NCBI GenBank assembly: GCA_039908535.1
Contig: JAMOAW010000032.1
Location: 1-59,716, forward strand
Direction of reading: 5' to 3'
Origin: JAMOAW01 sp039908535
GTDB lineage: Bacteria; Pseudomonadota; Magnetococcia; Magnetococcales; JADFZT01
DNA length: 59,716 nucleotides
The notes below the pieces were generated by a model. It worked only from the letters and a program-made list of their open reading frames with translations. It did no database searches and was not told the DNA's origin. The position numbers and the translations under genes are program-made. Shown here one piece after another: positions 43,794 to 52,885 of this stretch; positions within the stretch are counted from its first letter, which is position 1; each line of letters starts with the position of its first letter.

Positions 43794-43806
43794 TTATATA
43801 TAATTA

Positions 43807-44007
43807 AAAGAAAAAAGGGGTCTGGGGGATTGCCCCCAGGGTTTTGATCTTGCTTTTGATCTTGCTTTTGATCTTGCTTTTGATCTTGCTTTTGATCTTG
43901 CTTTTGCTTTTGCTTTTGCTTTTGCTTTTGCTTTTGATCTCGGTTTTGCTTCCTACAAAAAGCAGGGGGATTGGGGGATGCAATCCCCCAAGGTCTTGAC
44001 TTTGCTT
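43807..44007 (-). repeat. A-family repeat copy A4 (no terminal repeats seen)
   Basis: The copy contains TGGGGGATTGCCCCCA, a satellite array of GATCTTGCTTTT and TTGCTTTTGCTTTT units, the GGTTTTGCTTCCT block and TTGGGGGATGCAATCCCCCAA. No GAACGGTTAC-type end is present, so it is a partial or older copy. An inverted partner copy follows at 44042. Confidence 0.75.
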
Positions 44008-44041
44008 TTCATTCTGACACAATTCAATAATTTATAAGAAT

Positions 44042-44183
44042 TCAAAAACAAAAAAACAAAAAAACAAAAACAAAGACCTTGGGGGATTGCATCCCCCAAC
44101 CCCCCTGCTATTGGAATAAAGCAAAACCGAGTTCAAAAGCAAAATCAAAAGCAAAATCAAAAGCAAAATCAAAACCCTGGGGG
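44042..44183 (+). repeat. A-family repeat copy A5, inverted relative to A4
   Basis: The copy starts in a run of AAAAACA units, continues with CTTGGGGGATTGCATCCCCCAA, GCAAAACCGAGTTC and three AAAAGCAAAATC units, and stops at CCCTGGGGG without the second hairpin arm. The radical SAM gene's stop codon is 4 bases further on, so the element abuts that gene's end. Confidence 0.75.
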
Positions 44184-44186
44184 TTT

Positions 44187-45335
44187 TTAATTTTTAAAAA
44201 TAAGAACTAACCAACGGCGTACTACCTTTAACATCCACCGGGGAGTTAACAACACATTATTTAACCACTGATTGGCCAACGGACAAACACACCCACCTTG
44301 AACAATAAACCGCCGCACATTCTTCGCCTGAGAACCACGCAACAAAACATGAATCCCTTCCCTACGCACATTACCAAAAGAACGATCCCCCCCCAATACA
44401 CAACAAGGCCACACCTCCCCATCATAATTTAAATGAATATTGGACAATCCCGCATAACAAGAAATAACCTGCCTTCGCGTTTGTAAAATAGCTAAAGCCA
44501 CATCATAATAAACCAAACGCACCGCCTCAGTCATGCGCGTTACCGACGACTTCGTTCCAATATTGGCCACAATATCAGCCTGAAACTGGCGAATCAAATA
44601 AATATAATCCTCTACCAACGGCGCAATGCCCTCCCCCCGATTTAAAAATTCAAACCGCTCCTCAGCAATCTCGTGCCGATAAGAACCAATACCACGAGCA
44701 TGAACCCACTCAGAAAGCCCCACCAAACGATCCTGATTATACACCGAAATCACCGTCCCTACATCCACATGCAAACGCGGATAAACTTTCTGAAGAATCA
44801 ACAACCGCTCCAAAGTCTCCTCCAAAGCGACAAAATTACCCGCTACCCCACGCAGCCGATCATGCTCTTCCCCAACACCATCCACCGATGGCTTGATGGT
44901 CAATACCGCATGCGAACTCAACTCTCGATCCATAATGGCCAAAATGGCCTCAGTCATGTCGGCACAACGCCTTGGTAACAAAGCATTGGTGGGAATGTGA
45001 ATCAGGCGAGGACGCAAATAACGACAAGCCAACTCAATAATCTGCGGTAGATCCGAACGCATAAACGGCTCCCCTCCAGAAATATTTAAAAAATAAACCT
45101 CTCCCAAATGAGCAAAAATAGTCTCAATCTCAGTCAAAGTTAAATCATTGGCAACAATTTGTGGATTGTCAGCAAACCTTTGGCCAATATGACAGGTTAA
45201 ACAACGACTTTGACAGGCAGAGGTTACCGAAAAGGTCAACGTCAACGGATTTACCCACAACGGCCCCCCCCAACGGGCCAGCGCGTAAAAAGGTATTTTA
45301 GGTAAAATTTTGGTCACATAATCAATAGCCCGCAA
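44187..45335 (-). CDS. Radical SAM/SPASM-domain protein
   Basis: This 382-aa enzyme has the iron-sulfur motif CQSRCLTC (CxxxCxxC) near residue 40, SGGEPFMR next to it, and a C-terminal SPASM-type cysteine cluster (CYAGLSNIHLNYDGEVWPCCVLGG ... GGCVCPLA, cited by key Cys). Such proteins modify peptides or small molecules or assist in cofactor building. Its genomic partners here are a methyltransferase (14-bp overlap) and surface-glycan genes. Its 3' end is directly bordered by repeat A5. The substrate is unknown. Confidence 0.85.
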   Translation of the reverse strand: MRAIDYVTKILPKIPFYALARWGGPLWVNPLTLTFSVTSACQSRCLTCHIGQRFADNPQIVANDLTLTEIETIFAHLGEVYFLNISGGEPFMRSDLPQIIELACRYLRPRLIHIPTNALLPRRCADMTEAILAIMDRELSSHAVLTIKPSVDGVGEEHDRLRGVAGNFVALEETLERLLILQKVYPRLHVDVGTVISVYNQDRLVGLSEWVHARGIGSYRHEIAEERFEFLNRGEGIAPLVEDYIYLIRQFQADIVANIGTKSSVTRMTEAVRLVYYDVALAILQTRRQVISCYAGLSNIHLNYDGEVWPCCVLGGDRSFGNVRREGIHVLLRGSQAKNVRRFIVQGGCVCPLANQWLNNVLLTPRWMLKVVRRWLVLIFKN

Positions 45336-46140
45336 CGTCTACACCTTCCGCTACTTTTTCAACAACTATCCAAAATAAATGGGCATAAAAAAGTTTTAAT
45401 GGCCAAGGCAACGGCAACCGCTCCCCCAACGAAAGCCAAAACAATTTGCGCGGATACACCCCCTTTTGCATCCAATCCACAGTGCGACTCTCCCAAGCCA
45501 ACTGATGCAAATCTTCGTTGCGTCGATGTAGACGAAGATCTCTAAAACCCAAAGAGTCAGGATAAGGCGGGGCATCCACCACCCCCTGTGCCACCACCCG
45601 AACCCCCTGCCCCTGCAACCACCGCCTAGTATAAAAAGGATTCATAAAAGCCACATCACCATGATTCCACACAATACCAGAATATCGATGAACCATCCGA
45701 TGAGAAAAAAAACCCAAATTAAACCGATTAACCGCTACAAATAACATCTGCTTACTTGTTAAACGGGCCATCTCTTGCACCAACGCCTCTTTATCCCGCA
45801 CTCTGGCCAAAGTCATAAAATTCCATACCAAATCAAACTGCCCCGCCTCTAAACCAGTCGCAGTGATATCAGGCAACACAACCGAAGTCACCGGATACCC
45901 CAATCTCTCCCAACTGAGCAAAGAACGCGCTACTGGATTGGCCAACGTCACCTGACACCCCATGGCCCCAAATGGCAAGGAATAGAGCGATGGCATGGCC
46001 TTTTCACCCCCAGCGGGAATCTCCAACACCCGCTGCCAACCAAACCGCTTGACCAATACCACAAACAGGCGATACATCGCATAACGTTCATAATCCACCC
46101 CCTTGCCTTCCCACTCCGGCGTCTGGACTTGTTCTGCCAT
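45322..46140 (-). CDS. SAM-dependent methyltransferase
   Basis: This protein of about 272 aa has a Rossmann methyltransferase domain. Motif I is VLEIPAGGEKAMPSLYSLP, the acidic loop follows, and FDLVWNFMTLARVRDKEALVQEMARLTSKQMLFVAVN carries motifs IV-V (cited by FDLVWNFMTLARV). I chose ATG 46140 because AGGGGGAATCTC lies just before it. The longer frame to 46179 adds 13 residues without a ribosome-binding site. It overlaps the radical SAM gene by 14 bp and probably works with it. Confidence 0.8.
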   Translation of the reverse strand: MAEQVQTPEWEGKGVDYERYAMYRLFVVLVKRFGWQRVLEIPAGGEKAMPSLYSLPFGAMGCQVTLANPVARSLLSWERLGYPVTSVVLPDITATGLEAGQFDLVWNFMTLARVRDKEALVQEMARLTSKQMLFVAVNRFNLGFFSHRMVHRYSGIVWNHGDVAFMNPFYTRRWLQGQGVRVVAQGVVDAPPYPDSLGFRDLRLHRRNEDLHQLAWESRTVDWMQKGVYPRKLFWLSLGERLPLPWPLKLFYAHLFWIVVEKVAEGVDVAGY

Positions 46141-46212
46141 GAGATTCCCCCTATTGTATAGAAATTTGACCATAGACAACCATCCTTACCCCCCTTTAGG
46201 CGACTTCCATAC

Positions 46213-47373
46213 ATGCTTTCCCATCACCTCATTACCCATTTGGAACCACTGCAAGCACTAGAATCATCATGGAATGAACTCTGCCAACAAGACCCCAACG
46301 CCACCCCCTTTCAATCCCATGCGTGGCTTTATACGTGGTGCTTGGCCAACCATGAAAAACCGTGGATCGTTTTAATTTATCATGCTGAAAAGTTGGTTGG
46401 AATCCTCCCCTTTGCCTACCAATACAAATTTTTTCTCCACCGACTCCATCTTTTAGGAGCACCCGATGCCGACTATTTGGGATTTATCCTGCATCCAGCC
46501 TGGGAAACGGCTATTTTAGACTATTTTTTTCAAAATCTCTTACCCCAACAATATCCACATATCAAACTCCTTACCTTGAGCGACCTCAACGAACGCACCC
46601 CCCTGCCTACCTATCTTCTCAACCACGCCCTGGATCCATTTCGTCTGCTCCAGCACACAAACGCCCCCTGCCCCTACCTTGAACTGCCTCCCTCCTGGGA
46701 AGAGTATCTGGCCCAGTTGTCAAGTGCCTTTCGGCAATCCATACGCCGCAAGGAACGACAATTAAATAAATTTTTTACCGTCCATATGGATCACCTGACC
46801 AATATCAACCATACCCAAAGCCACCTAGAAACCTTTATGAACCTCCATCAGGCCTCATGGGTCGTCCGCAATCGCCCCGGAGCCTTCGCACGCCTTCGCT
46901 TCGCCCATTTTCACCGATTGCTGGCTCCACGCCTTTGGCAAGAGGGGGCGTTATATCTTGTGCAACTACAACTGAATGGCCAACCGGTTGCCGCCTATTA
47001 TTTTTTAAAACAAAACAAAACCCTCTATTATTATCTCAGCGGATTTGACCCCCAGCAAGCCCAATACAGCCCCGCCTCTGTTTTGCTCGCCATGGTGATC
47101 CGCTCAGCCATCACCCAAGGAATCACCGAAGTTGACTTGATGCGCGGCACACGTCGTTATAAATATCATTGGACCTCCAAAACCCGTCGCAATCACTCCC
47201 TGACTCTCGGCCAACAGAAATCACTGGCCCCCCTATTTTTTTACCTCGAGAGCCATGTTAAACAGACCACCCTGCGTTGCAAAGAATATATACCAACCTC
47301 CTGGCGGCATCGCATCTGGAAACGATTACCCACTTGGTTTAAAAATCGGGTCGAGGGTCTGTTTCGAAATTAA
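46213..47373 (+). CDS. CelD/BcsL-like GNAT-fold acetyltransferase
   Basis: This 386-aa protein shows the two-lobe pattern of CelD/FemAB-like GNAT proteins. The first lobe contains WNELCQQDPNATPFQSHAWLYTW, the second lobe has the CoA-binding-type region AAYYFLKQNKTLYYYLSGFDPQQAQYSPASVLL (cited by YYLSGFDP), and EVDLMRGTRRYKYHW is near the end. It probably acylates a surface polysaccharide. It is divergent from the methyltransferase, and its 3' end overlaps the GT2 gene by 35 bp on the opposite strand. Confidence 0.82.
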   Translation: MLSHHLITHLEPLQALESSWNELCQQDPNATPFQSHAWLYTWCLANHEKPWIVLIYHAEKLVGILPFAYQYKFFLHRLHLLGAPDADYLGFILHPAWETAILDYFFQNLLPQQYPHIKLLTLSDLNERTPLPTYLLNHALDPFRLLQHTNAPCPYLELPPSWEEYLAQLSSAFRQSIRRKERQLNKFFTVHMDHLTNINHTQSHLETFMNLHQASWVVRNRPGAFARLRFAHFHRLLAPRLWQEGALYLVQLQLNGQPVAAYYFLKQNKTLYYYLSGFDPQQAQYSPASVLLAMVIRSAITQGITEVDLMRGTRRYKYHWTSKTRRNHSLTLGQQKSLAPLFFYLESHVKQTTLRCKEYIPTSWRHRIWKRLPTWFKNRVEGLFRN

Positions 47374-48286
47374 CATTATTTTTTTGTTTTATAATGATTT
47401 GAACAAAACCAATCATCCAACCCATCTGCCCTAAAACCATCCATGGCACCACCCTAAACAACCCCCACCAAGGCCCAGGACGATGTCGCACCGCCCGTCC
47501 CAGACAACGCATCAATTTGACCCAAGGCAATAAAACCACCAAACCTAAAACCAACCAACGCCTGCGAACTAACCAATAACCAGACAAAGGAGCCCAAGTT
47601 AAAATCGCCGCGCCACCCCGTCCAATAGCCATCTGATGTTTAAAAAAATCTCCAACATGAGTCCGATGCCGATGCTCCACCTGAATGTCAGGATGAAACA
47701 ACCAGCGCGCATTAAATTTTTGTGTCAGATAATAACTCAATAAACGATCCTCTTGGGCATAAGCATACCCTTGCGGAAATCCCCCAACCGCCAAAAACCT
47801 CTCCCGATCCACTAATATATTCCCCGAGGGAATATGTTCCAACTCAATTGGAGAGGGACGTGGTAAAAATTCACTAAATTCCAACAAATAACCCGCCTCA
47901 CTGATCAAGCTTTCTGGATTAGCATTGCCAATGGGTCCACCAACACCTACATATTTGGAATCATAATGAGCCAACATATTTTTAAGCCAATCCTCCCCAG
48001 CCAGACAATCGGCATCCAAAAAGGCCAATAACTTCCCCCGCGCCAACCGAGCCCCAATATTTCGCGCCGTCGCCTGCAAGGTCCGTTCGGTCAGTTGCAC
48101 CACCCGCGCCTCAGGCATTCTTTGCCGGACAAAGAGTCCCGTCTCATCCAAAGAGCTATTGACGACAATTACCTCAAACTTCTGCGCTCCCCTTTGCTGC
48201 ACCAACGATGCCACCGTCGCCCCAATCGTCGCAGAAGCCTGATAAGCTGGAATAATTACCGATACCAGTGGATTATCTTGATCCAT
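47339..48286 (-). CDS. GT2-family glycosyltransferase
   Basis: This 315-aa protein has a GT-A fold: PLVSVIIPAYQASATIGATVASL at the N-terminus, GKLLAFLDADCLAGEDWL (metal-binding DxD), GGPIGN, and AYAQEDRLLSYYL for the acceptor side. The C-terminal 60 residues are hydrophobic with possible membrane segments (PWVKLMRCL, WWGLFRVVPWMVL). It would add a sugar to a surface glycan. The overlap with the convergent acetyltransferase gene suggests a compact locus. Confidence 0.87.
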   Translation of the reverse strand: MDQDNPLVSVIIPAYQASATIGATVASLVQQRGAQKFEVIVVNSSLDETGLFVRQRMPEARVVQLTERTLQATARNIGARLARGKLLAFLDADCLAGEDWLKNMLAHYDSKYVGVGGPIGNANPESLISEAGYLLEFSEFLPRPSPIELEHIPSGNILVDRERFLAVGGFPQGYAYAQEDRLLSYYLTQKFNARWLFHPDIQVEHRHRTHVGDFFKHQMAIGRGGAAILTWAPLSGYWLVRRRWLVLGLVVLLPWVKLMRCLGRAVRHRPGPWWGLFRVVPWMVLGQMGWMIGFVQIIIKQKNNVNFETDPRPDF

Positions 48287-48405
48287 AAACCCCTTTCAAA
48301 AAATGATCACTTGATAAATTTTCGCTCATGTTTTGCCAACAAGATACCGATCTATACATTACATAGTAAGGTAACTTTTTCAATTTTATAGTAAGTGAGG
48401 TAAAT

Positions 48406-48726
48406 ATGGACATGGCACCCGCTCTCCCGGAATCCGTTTCCATCCAACAATTGGCCCAGAGTAGCCAATCCTTAAGAGGGGTAAACACCCTCTCAACCGC
48501 ATCATCCGCGCTGGCAAGAGGCCTTGGGGATATGCACAACACCACAACACTGCGCAACGATGTTGTGGATCTAGGCGGTCCAGAGACAATAGATACCGCT
48601 ATCAAACAGTTGCGTGGCCAAAATTTTCTGCCGATACCAGAGTCGGTACGCGTGGCAATCAAAGGACTTGTGAGTGAGGTCTTGGCCGGACTTCCCAACG
48701 GCGAATCTCTGACAACACCATCGTAA
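48406..48726 (+). CDS. Unknown small protein
   Basis: This is a 106-aa protein that I do not recognise. GTGAGG lies 8-10 bases before the ATG. It has no signal peptide or membrane helix. It is rich in Ser, Thr, Leu and Gly, with one likely helix (SSALARGLGDMHN) and a C-terminal helix (VRVAIKGLVSEVLAGL). An overlapping minus-strand frame at 48273-48698 looks less protein-like, so I prefer the plus strand. Confidence 0.5.
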   Translation: MDMAPALPESVSIQQLAQSSQSLRGVNTLSTASSALARGLGDMHNTTTLRNDVVDLGGPETIDTAIKQLRGQNFLPIPESVRVAIKGLVSEVLAGLPNGESLTTPS

Positions 48727-48761
48727 AACTTGATGTTCCAGTTTTTTGAACATTAACTTGA

Positions 48762-48850
48762 TGTATCGAAGAAATAAACATCAAGGATTTGGGGGACGGA
48801 AAACCGCCCCCCAAATCTCCAGGGTTTGGCCTTGAATCTTTTTTGCGAGA
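48762..48850 (+). repeat. Degenerate family-B repeat
   Basis: The copy starts ATGTATCGAAGAAAT, then has GGGGGACGGAAAACCGCCCCCC-like arms with mismatches, and ends in a T-run. It is a decayed copy between convergent genes. Confidence 0.65.
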
Positions 48851-48934
48851 GGAGAACACTCCCAGGGTAAAAGTTTTAGTGCCGAAAGATAAAAAACTTA
48901 AACATTGAGGTAAAAAAAACACCAACAAAATTTT

Positions 48935-48990
48935 CCACCCTCTGCACCCTTTCTATGAATTTTCTCACACAGAAATTGTGCAGAGAGTGG
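48935..48990 (-). terminator. Candidate terminator downstream of trkH
   Basis: CCACCCTCTGCAC (48935-48947) and GTGCAGAGAGTGG (48978-48990) pair at 12 of 13 positions. Read on the minus strand, the stem is followed by AAAATTTTG. It lies about 14 bases beyond the trkH stop. Confidence 0.5.
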
Positions 48991-49003
48991 TGTTTGGCCT
49001 TAG

Positions 49004-50346
49004 TTACTTTTTCCAAAAACGGTATGAAAAGGAGCCTAAAAGGATCTTACCAAACGCAGGAACTTGAGAAAAATTGTCCATAGCCCCAACGGCATTGTAT
49101 CCAGGCCCCACATTGGCCCAAGCGGTCAACGAGGCCCCAATCGACGAAAGCAAATCCATACCCATGGCATTTAAAAGCATACCCCCAAAAAGGACATACC
49201 CAAGAGCTAAAATAAACATGGCAACCGCATTTTCCAAAATTTCCCTGGGAATGGGCTGCCGATCCATCTTTGGAACAACCACCTGATAGGGCTGTAAAAG
49301 CCGGGCGGTGACACTCGGAATGGTCTTCAGCAACACCAATACTCTCACCACCTTGATCCCCCCACCGGTAGACCCAGACATACCACCAATAATCATACAC
49401 AAACCCAACAAAAGCTGCAAAATGGCCGGCCACTGTTCCCAGTCGGTACTTACAAAACCCGTGGTGGTTAAAATAGAAACCACTTGAAACAGAGCGTGAC
49501 GCAACACCTCTTCCACATCCCAATCACTCCAACGGAAAAGAACCGCTGCAATAAATAGGGTAAAAATTAAAATCACCCATAAATAACCCAAAAATTCCTC
49601 ATAGGTGAGAGCTTTCCAATCGCCATGCAAAATCACCCGATAATGAATCAAAAAGTTCATCCCCCCAGCCGCCATAATCACAATGGCCCACCACTGGGCC
49701 GCTGGTGAATAAAAAGCCATGCTCAAATTTTTTGGAGAAAAACCACCTGTGGCAATAGCTGTAAATGAATGATTTACAGCCTCCAACAAGGTCATACCAC
49801 ACAAATAAAATCCCACAATGGAGATCGCTGTAATCAGGGTATATACCCCCCACAACGCCCGCGCAGTGGAGACCAAACGGGGCGTCATGCGATCTTTGGT
49901 GGGACCAGGAACCTCCGCCTTCATCAACTGGGTGCCACCCACACCCAAAATAGGCAAAATGGCTATCGCCATCAATAACATCCCCATCCCCCCCAACCAC
50001 TGGGTCGTACTACGCCAAAGCAATATACTTTGCGGCCATATTTCAATGTCCGCCATGGCCGATGAACCAGTCGTTGTAAACCCAGAAGCCGTCTCAAAAA
50101 AAGCCGAGAGGCCAAAAACCACCCCAAACTGGTGACTAAAAATCCATCTCTGGGATGCAATTCCGTGCTGGCCTTTCGAGTAAAAAAAAGACCCAATCCT
50201 GAAAAAAGCGATGAAACAAAAATGGAATAAATCAAGGGAGAAGGATCTTCCCCTAACCCCAAGGCCAATAAAACTGGTGGAAATTGAAAGCCTATAATAA
50301 GCGCAATCAACATACTTAATATACGAAGATCAAAGAGATAATTCAT
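49004..50346 (-). pseudogene. trkH: TrkH potassium-uptake subunit, frameshifted with two short deletions
   Basis: The N-terminal part (50346 back to about 50130) reads MNYLFDLRILSMLIALIIGF ... RDGFLVTSLGWFLAS. The remainder (from about 50122) is in another frame, reading VFGLSAFFETASGFTTTGSS. Relative to the TrkH pattern LGWxxxSLFGALP...FFExxSGFTTTG, roughly 15-20 codons are missing at this junction and the frame changes. At the C-terminus FGKILL runs into GSFSYRFWKK, so the usual MLLGRLE-type segment is also missing. Pore motifs such as FTTTGSSAM and GSTGGGIKV survive. It starts 7 bases after the trkA stop. Confidence 0.8.
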
Positions 50347-50352
50347 CGCCGG

Positions 50353-51645
50353 CTATGCTTGATCCCCTGGAGCAAAAACCAAGTTGCCGTTTGGGACCAA
50401 CATTTGACCCTTTTTTACTGCTGCAGCAACAATCAATGCTTCTGGTATTCCCAAAGATTTAAGAGGGGTGCCAACGATACGGGAATTTTCCTGAATCTCC
50501 ATAAAAATGGCCTCTAATTTACCGTTGAGCATGGTAGCGGCATCAATCACTTTACCCTTACTCAAAAAACGCAAAATTTTACCAACTGCAGCTAACTTTG
50601 GACTGACAACGGCATCAATATCCAACGAAGGTGCCATACCTAGGTAGGCCTCGTTGTCCATCAAGGCAATGGTACGCCGCGCCCCAAATTTTCTAGCCAT
50701 CATACACAGCACCAGATTGACCTCCTGATATCCCGTCATAGCGATAAAGGTCGAGGCCCCTCTGGTCATCTCTTTGAGAATGGAAGGATCCGTGGCATCG
50801 CTATGAATAACGATTGTTTCACTTAATGCAGCCGCCAACTCTTGGCATCGATCACGTGATTTTTCAATGATCACAGTTGGAATGCCAAGTTGCTCAATTT
50901 TAACCGCTATCTGCTCCCCCTTCCATCCTCCTCCAGCAATGACTATTTTACGATGTTGCACGGGACGTCTGCCAAGCAACGTTAAAATTGGTGCCAAATC
51001 TGTTCCCACCCCTGAGGTGATATAAACCCGGTCCCGCACATCCAAGATGGTCTGACCATGAGGAATCACCACCTCCCCCCCCTTATCCACAGCAACGATC
51101 AAGGCACGGACTTTGGCCAACTCCTTAATATCGATCAATGGACGACCAACAAGAATACTCTCTGCCCCAAGTCGAAAACCGACTATCCGCACCGAACCAT
51201 TTTCAAAGGGGACCACCTCAAAGGCCTGATCGACCGCCAGAAGGTCCAAAACCATATCCACAGCCGCATGCTCAGGACTAAACACCATGGCCCCGCCTAA
51301 GGTTTGCCCCTTTGCCAAGCCAGGATTGTACAAAAACTGTTTTTTGCGCACCCGCGCAATAACCTTTGTTGAAGGGTTGATCGCTCGCACCATGAGCGTA
51401 ATAATAATATTGCTTTCGTCCGAATTGGTCACCGCCAGCAGCAAATCGGCCTTTTCTAATCCGGCCTCTTGCAAAAACTCCCCATCTGCCGCATCTCCAT
51501 GCATCGCCTGCACATCCAGGCTTTCTTGAAGACGTTTGATCACGGCCAAATCGCTGTCGATCACCACCACATTGTGACCTTCGTTAGATAAATTCATAGC
51601 CAACGAGGTACCAACCAAACCCGCTCCAATGATAATAATTTCCAT
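50353..51645 (-). CDS. trkA: TrkA potassium-transport regulatory subunit (short C-terminus)
   Basis: This protein of about 430 aa has two RCK units, with NAD-binding IIIIGAGLVGTSLAMNLS (residues 2-19) and VIAGGGWKGEQIAVKIE in the second. The TrkA_C segments contain GRPLIDIKELAKV and VGTPLKSLGIPEALIVAAAVKKG. It ends VFAPGDQA, where TrkA proteins normally continue about 20 residues (PGDxVIVF...). The start at ATG 51645 gives MEIIIIGAG. It is in an operon with the broken trkH, so it probably has no pore partner here. Confidence 0.85.
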   Translation of the reverse strand: MEIIIIGAGLVGTSLAMNLSNEGHNVVVIDSDLAVIKRLQESLDVQAMHGDAADGEFLQEAGLEKADLLLAVTNSDESNIIITLMVRAINPSTKVIARVRKKQFLYNPGLAKGQTLGGAMVFSPEHAAVDMVLDLLAVDQAFEVVPFENGSVRIVGFRLGAESILVGRPLIDIKELAKVRALIVAVDKGGEVVIPHGQTILDVRDRVYITSGVGTDLAPILTLLGRRPVQHRKIVIAGGGWKGEQIAVKIEQLGIPTVIIEKSRDRCQELAAALSETIVIHSDATDPSILKEMTRGASTFIAMTGYQEVNLVLCMMARKFGARRTIALMDNEAYLGMAPSLDIDAVVSPKLAAVGKILRFLSKGKVIDAATMLNGKLEAIFMEIQENSRIVGTPLKSLGIPEALIVAAAVKKGQMLVPNGNLVFAPGDQA

Positions 51646-51734
51646 AGGTTCTCGCATAGGAATAAAAAAAGGAATGCTTCAGGATTAAGATCTCTGTACA
51701 GCTAACAACATGAACAAACTTTTATTGAACATAG

Positions 51735-51888
51735 TGCCCTGCGGACAAAAAAAAAAATCAAAGGCCAAACCCTGGGGGATGAATCCCCCAGACCCCCTCT
51801 TTTTTTTTAAGACTTTAAAAAAAAAGGGGGGGGAATTGGGGGGCGGTTCTCCGCCCCCCAAGGTCTTGATTTTTATTTTTCCGATACA
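51735..51888 (-). repeat. Family-B repeat copy (reverse orientation)
   Basis: The copy runs from TGCCCTGCGGAC to TTTTTCCGATACA. It has CTGGGGGATGAATCCCCCAG, a T-run, a long A/G tract, then GGGGGGCGG TTCT CCGCCCCCC. Its ends are the mirror of those at 52036-52195. Confidence 0.8.
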
Positions 51889-52035
51889 TCAAGAATAATT
51901 CCTATTTATTCTTGAAATAAATTATGATCATGATTATACTTGCGCTTTTTACAATAATGTTAACCTAATCATAACAAAAAAAAATTGAGTTGCCAATACC
52001 CCTTTGCACTCCTGGACTGTCACTGATCAGGTTCA

Positions 52036-52195
52036 TGTATCGGAAAAATAAAAATCAAGAGCTTGGGGGGGCGGAGAACCGCCCCCCCCAATTCCCCCCA
52101 CCCTTCTTTTTTAATTCTTAAAAAAAAGAGGGGGTTTGGGGGATTCATCCCCCAAGGTTTTGTCTTTAAGATTTTAATTTTTTGCCCGAAGGGCA
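52036..52195 (+). repeat. Family-B repeat copy (forward orientation)
   Basis: The copy starts TGTATCGGAAAAATAAAAAT and ends TTGCCCGAAGGGCA. It includes a GC-rich hairpin (GGGGGGGCGG AGAA CCGCCCCCCC), TTGGGGGATTCATCCCCCAA and T-runs. TCATG occurs immediately outside both ends (52033-52037 overlap and 52196-52200), a possible 5-bp duplication, but this is not seen at other copies. Confidence 0.8.
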
Positions 52196-52222
52196 TCATG
52201 TTCTAAAAACAAGGAAAATTGC

Positions 52223-52834
52223 ATGAGCGAAGCTGTAACCAATTTTTTACTTCAACTCATGGGCCAATTGGATTATGTGGCCATTTTTGTCCTCATGGCC
52301 ATGGAAAGCTCCATCTTTCCGGTGCCCTCCGAACTGGTAATGATTCCAGCTGGTTACCTCATTAGTACCGGAAAATTGGGGTGGGCTGAATCGATATTGG
52401 CCTCAAGTTTGGGCAGCATTGCCGGCTCTTTGGGGAGTTATTATCTAGCCATGTGGTTAGGCCGCCCTGTTATTACCCGCTATGGTCGCTATTTTCTCCT
52501 CACCGAGGAGCATCTACGCATCACCGAAACCTTTTTCTCTCGTCATGGGGAGATCTCCATTTTTACCGGACGCTTTTTACCCGGGGTCCGCCATCTCATC
52601 TCTATACCCGCCGGAATCGGCCGCATGAAACTCCCCCCCTTTATCTTTTACACCCTATTGGGGGCCACGCTTTGGAATATCATTCTTTTGGTGATGGGAG
52701 TGATCATCGGAGAAAATCAGGCATGGGTCAAACAAAACACCCATTGGGTGGTCCTAGGAGCAGTTCTATTCGCCCTCACCTTAATCGGTGGCTACATCTG
52801 GAAACAAAAACGCCGCCCTCGCTCTACACCCTAA
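52223..52834 (+). CDS. DedA-family membrane protein
   Basis: This 203-aa protein has the DedA pattern: FVLMAMESSIFPVPSELVMIPAGYL, then ASSLGSIAGSLGSYYLAMWLGRPV, a FSRHGEISIFTGRFLPGVRHLISIPAGIGRM block (cited by GRFLPGVRHLISIPAG), and C-terminal membrane spans. DedA proteins include undecaprenyl-phosphate and phospholipid flippases. The length is normal. AAGGAAAATTGC precedes the ATG. Confidence 0.92.
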   Translation: MSEAVTNFLLQLMGQLDYVAIFVLMAMESSIFPVPSELVMIPAGYLISTGKLGWAESILASSLGSIAGSLGSYYLAMWLGRPVITRYGRYFLLTEEHLRITETFFSRHGEISIFTGRFLPGVRHLISIPAGIGRMKLPPFIFYTLLGATLWNIILLVMGVIIGENQAWVKQNTHWVVLGAVLFALTLIGGYIWKQKRRPRSTP

Positions 52835-52885
52835 ATGTTAACCTCAACATACCCAAAAACAGAAAGCCGAAAAAAGGATCCTCTT

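Larger units (their letters stand above)
51646..52222. other. Repeat-filled divergent intergenic region
   Basis: This stretch between trkA and the DedA gene has no gene. It holds two opposite family-B elements (51735-51888 and 52036-52195) and a unique AT-rich stretch (51889-52035). Any promoters for trkA and the DedA gene must lie between or inside these elements. Confidence 0.7.

Noticed and set aside
48273..48698. Minus-strand frame of 141 aa
   Set aside because: It overlaps a plus-strand frame with a better ribosome-binding site and lacks recognisable features; it ends inside the GT2 gene start.
49004..50122. A complete shorter TrkH starting at 50122
   Set aside because: It would lack the first membrane segments, which exist in another frame directly upstream; a disrupted gene is the better explanation.
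52033..52200. 5-bp TCATG duplication around a family-B repeat
   Set aside because: The same duplication is not seen around the other copies and may be chance.
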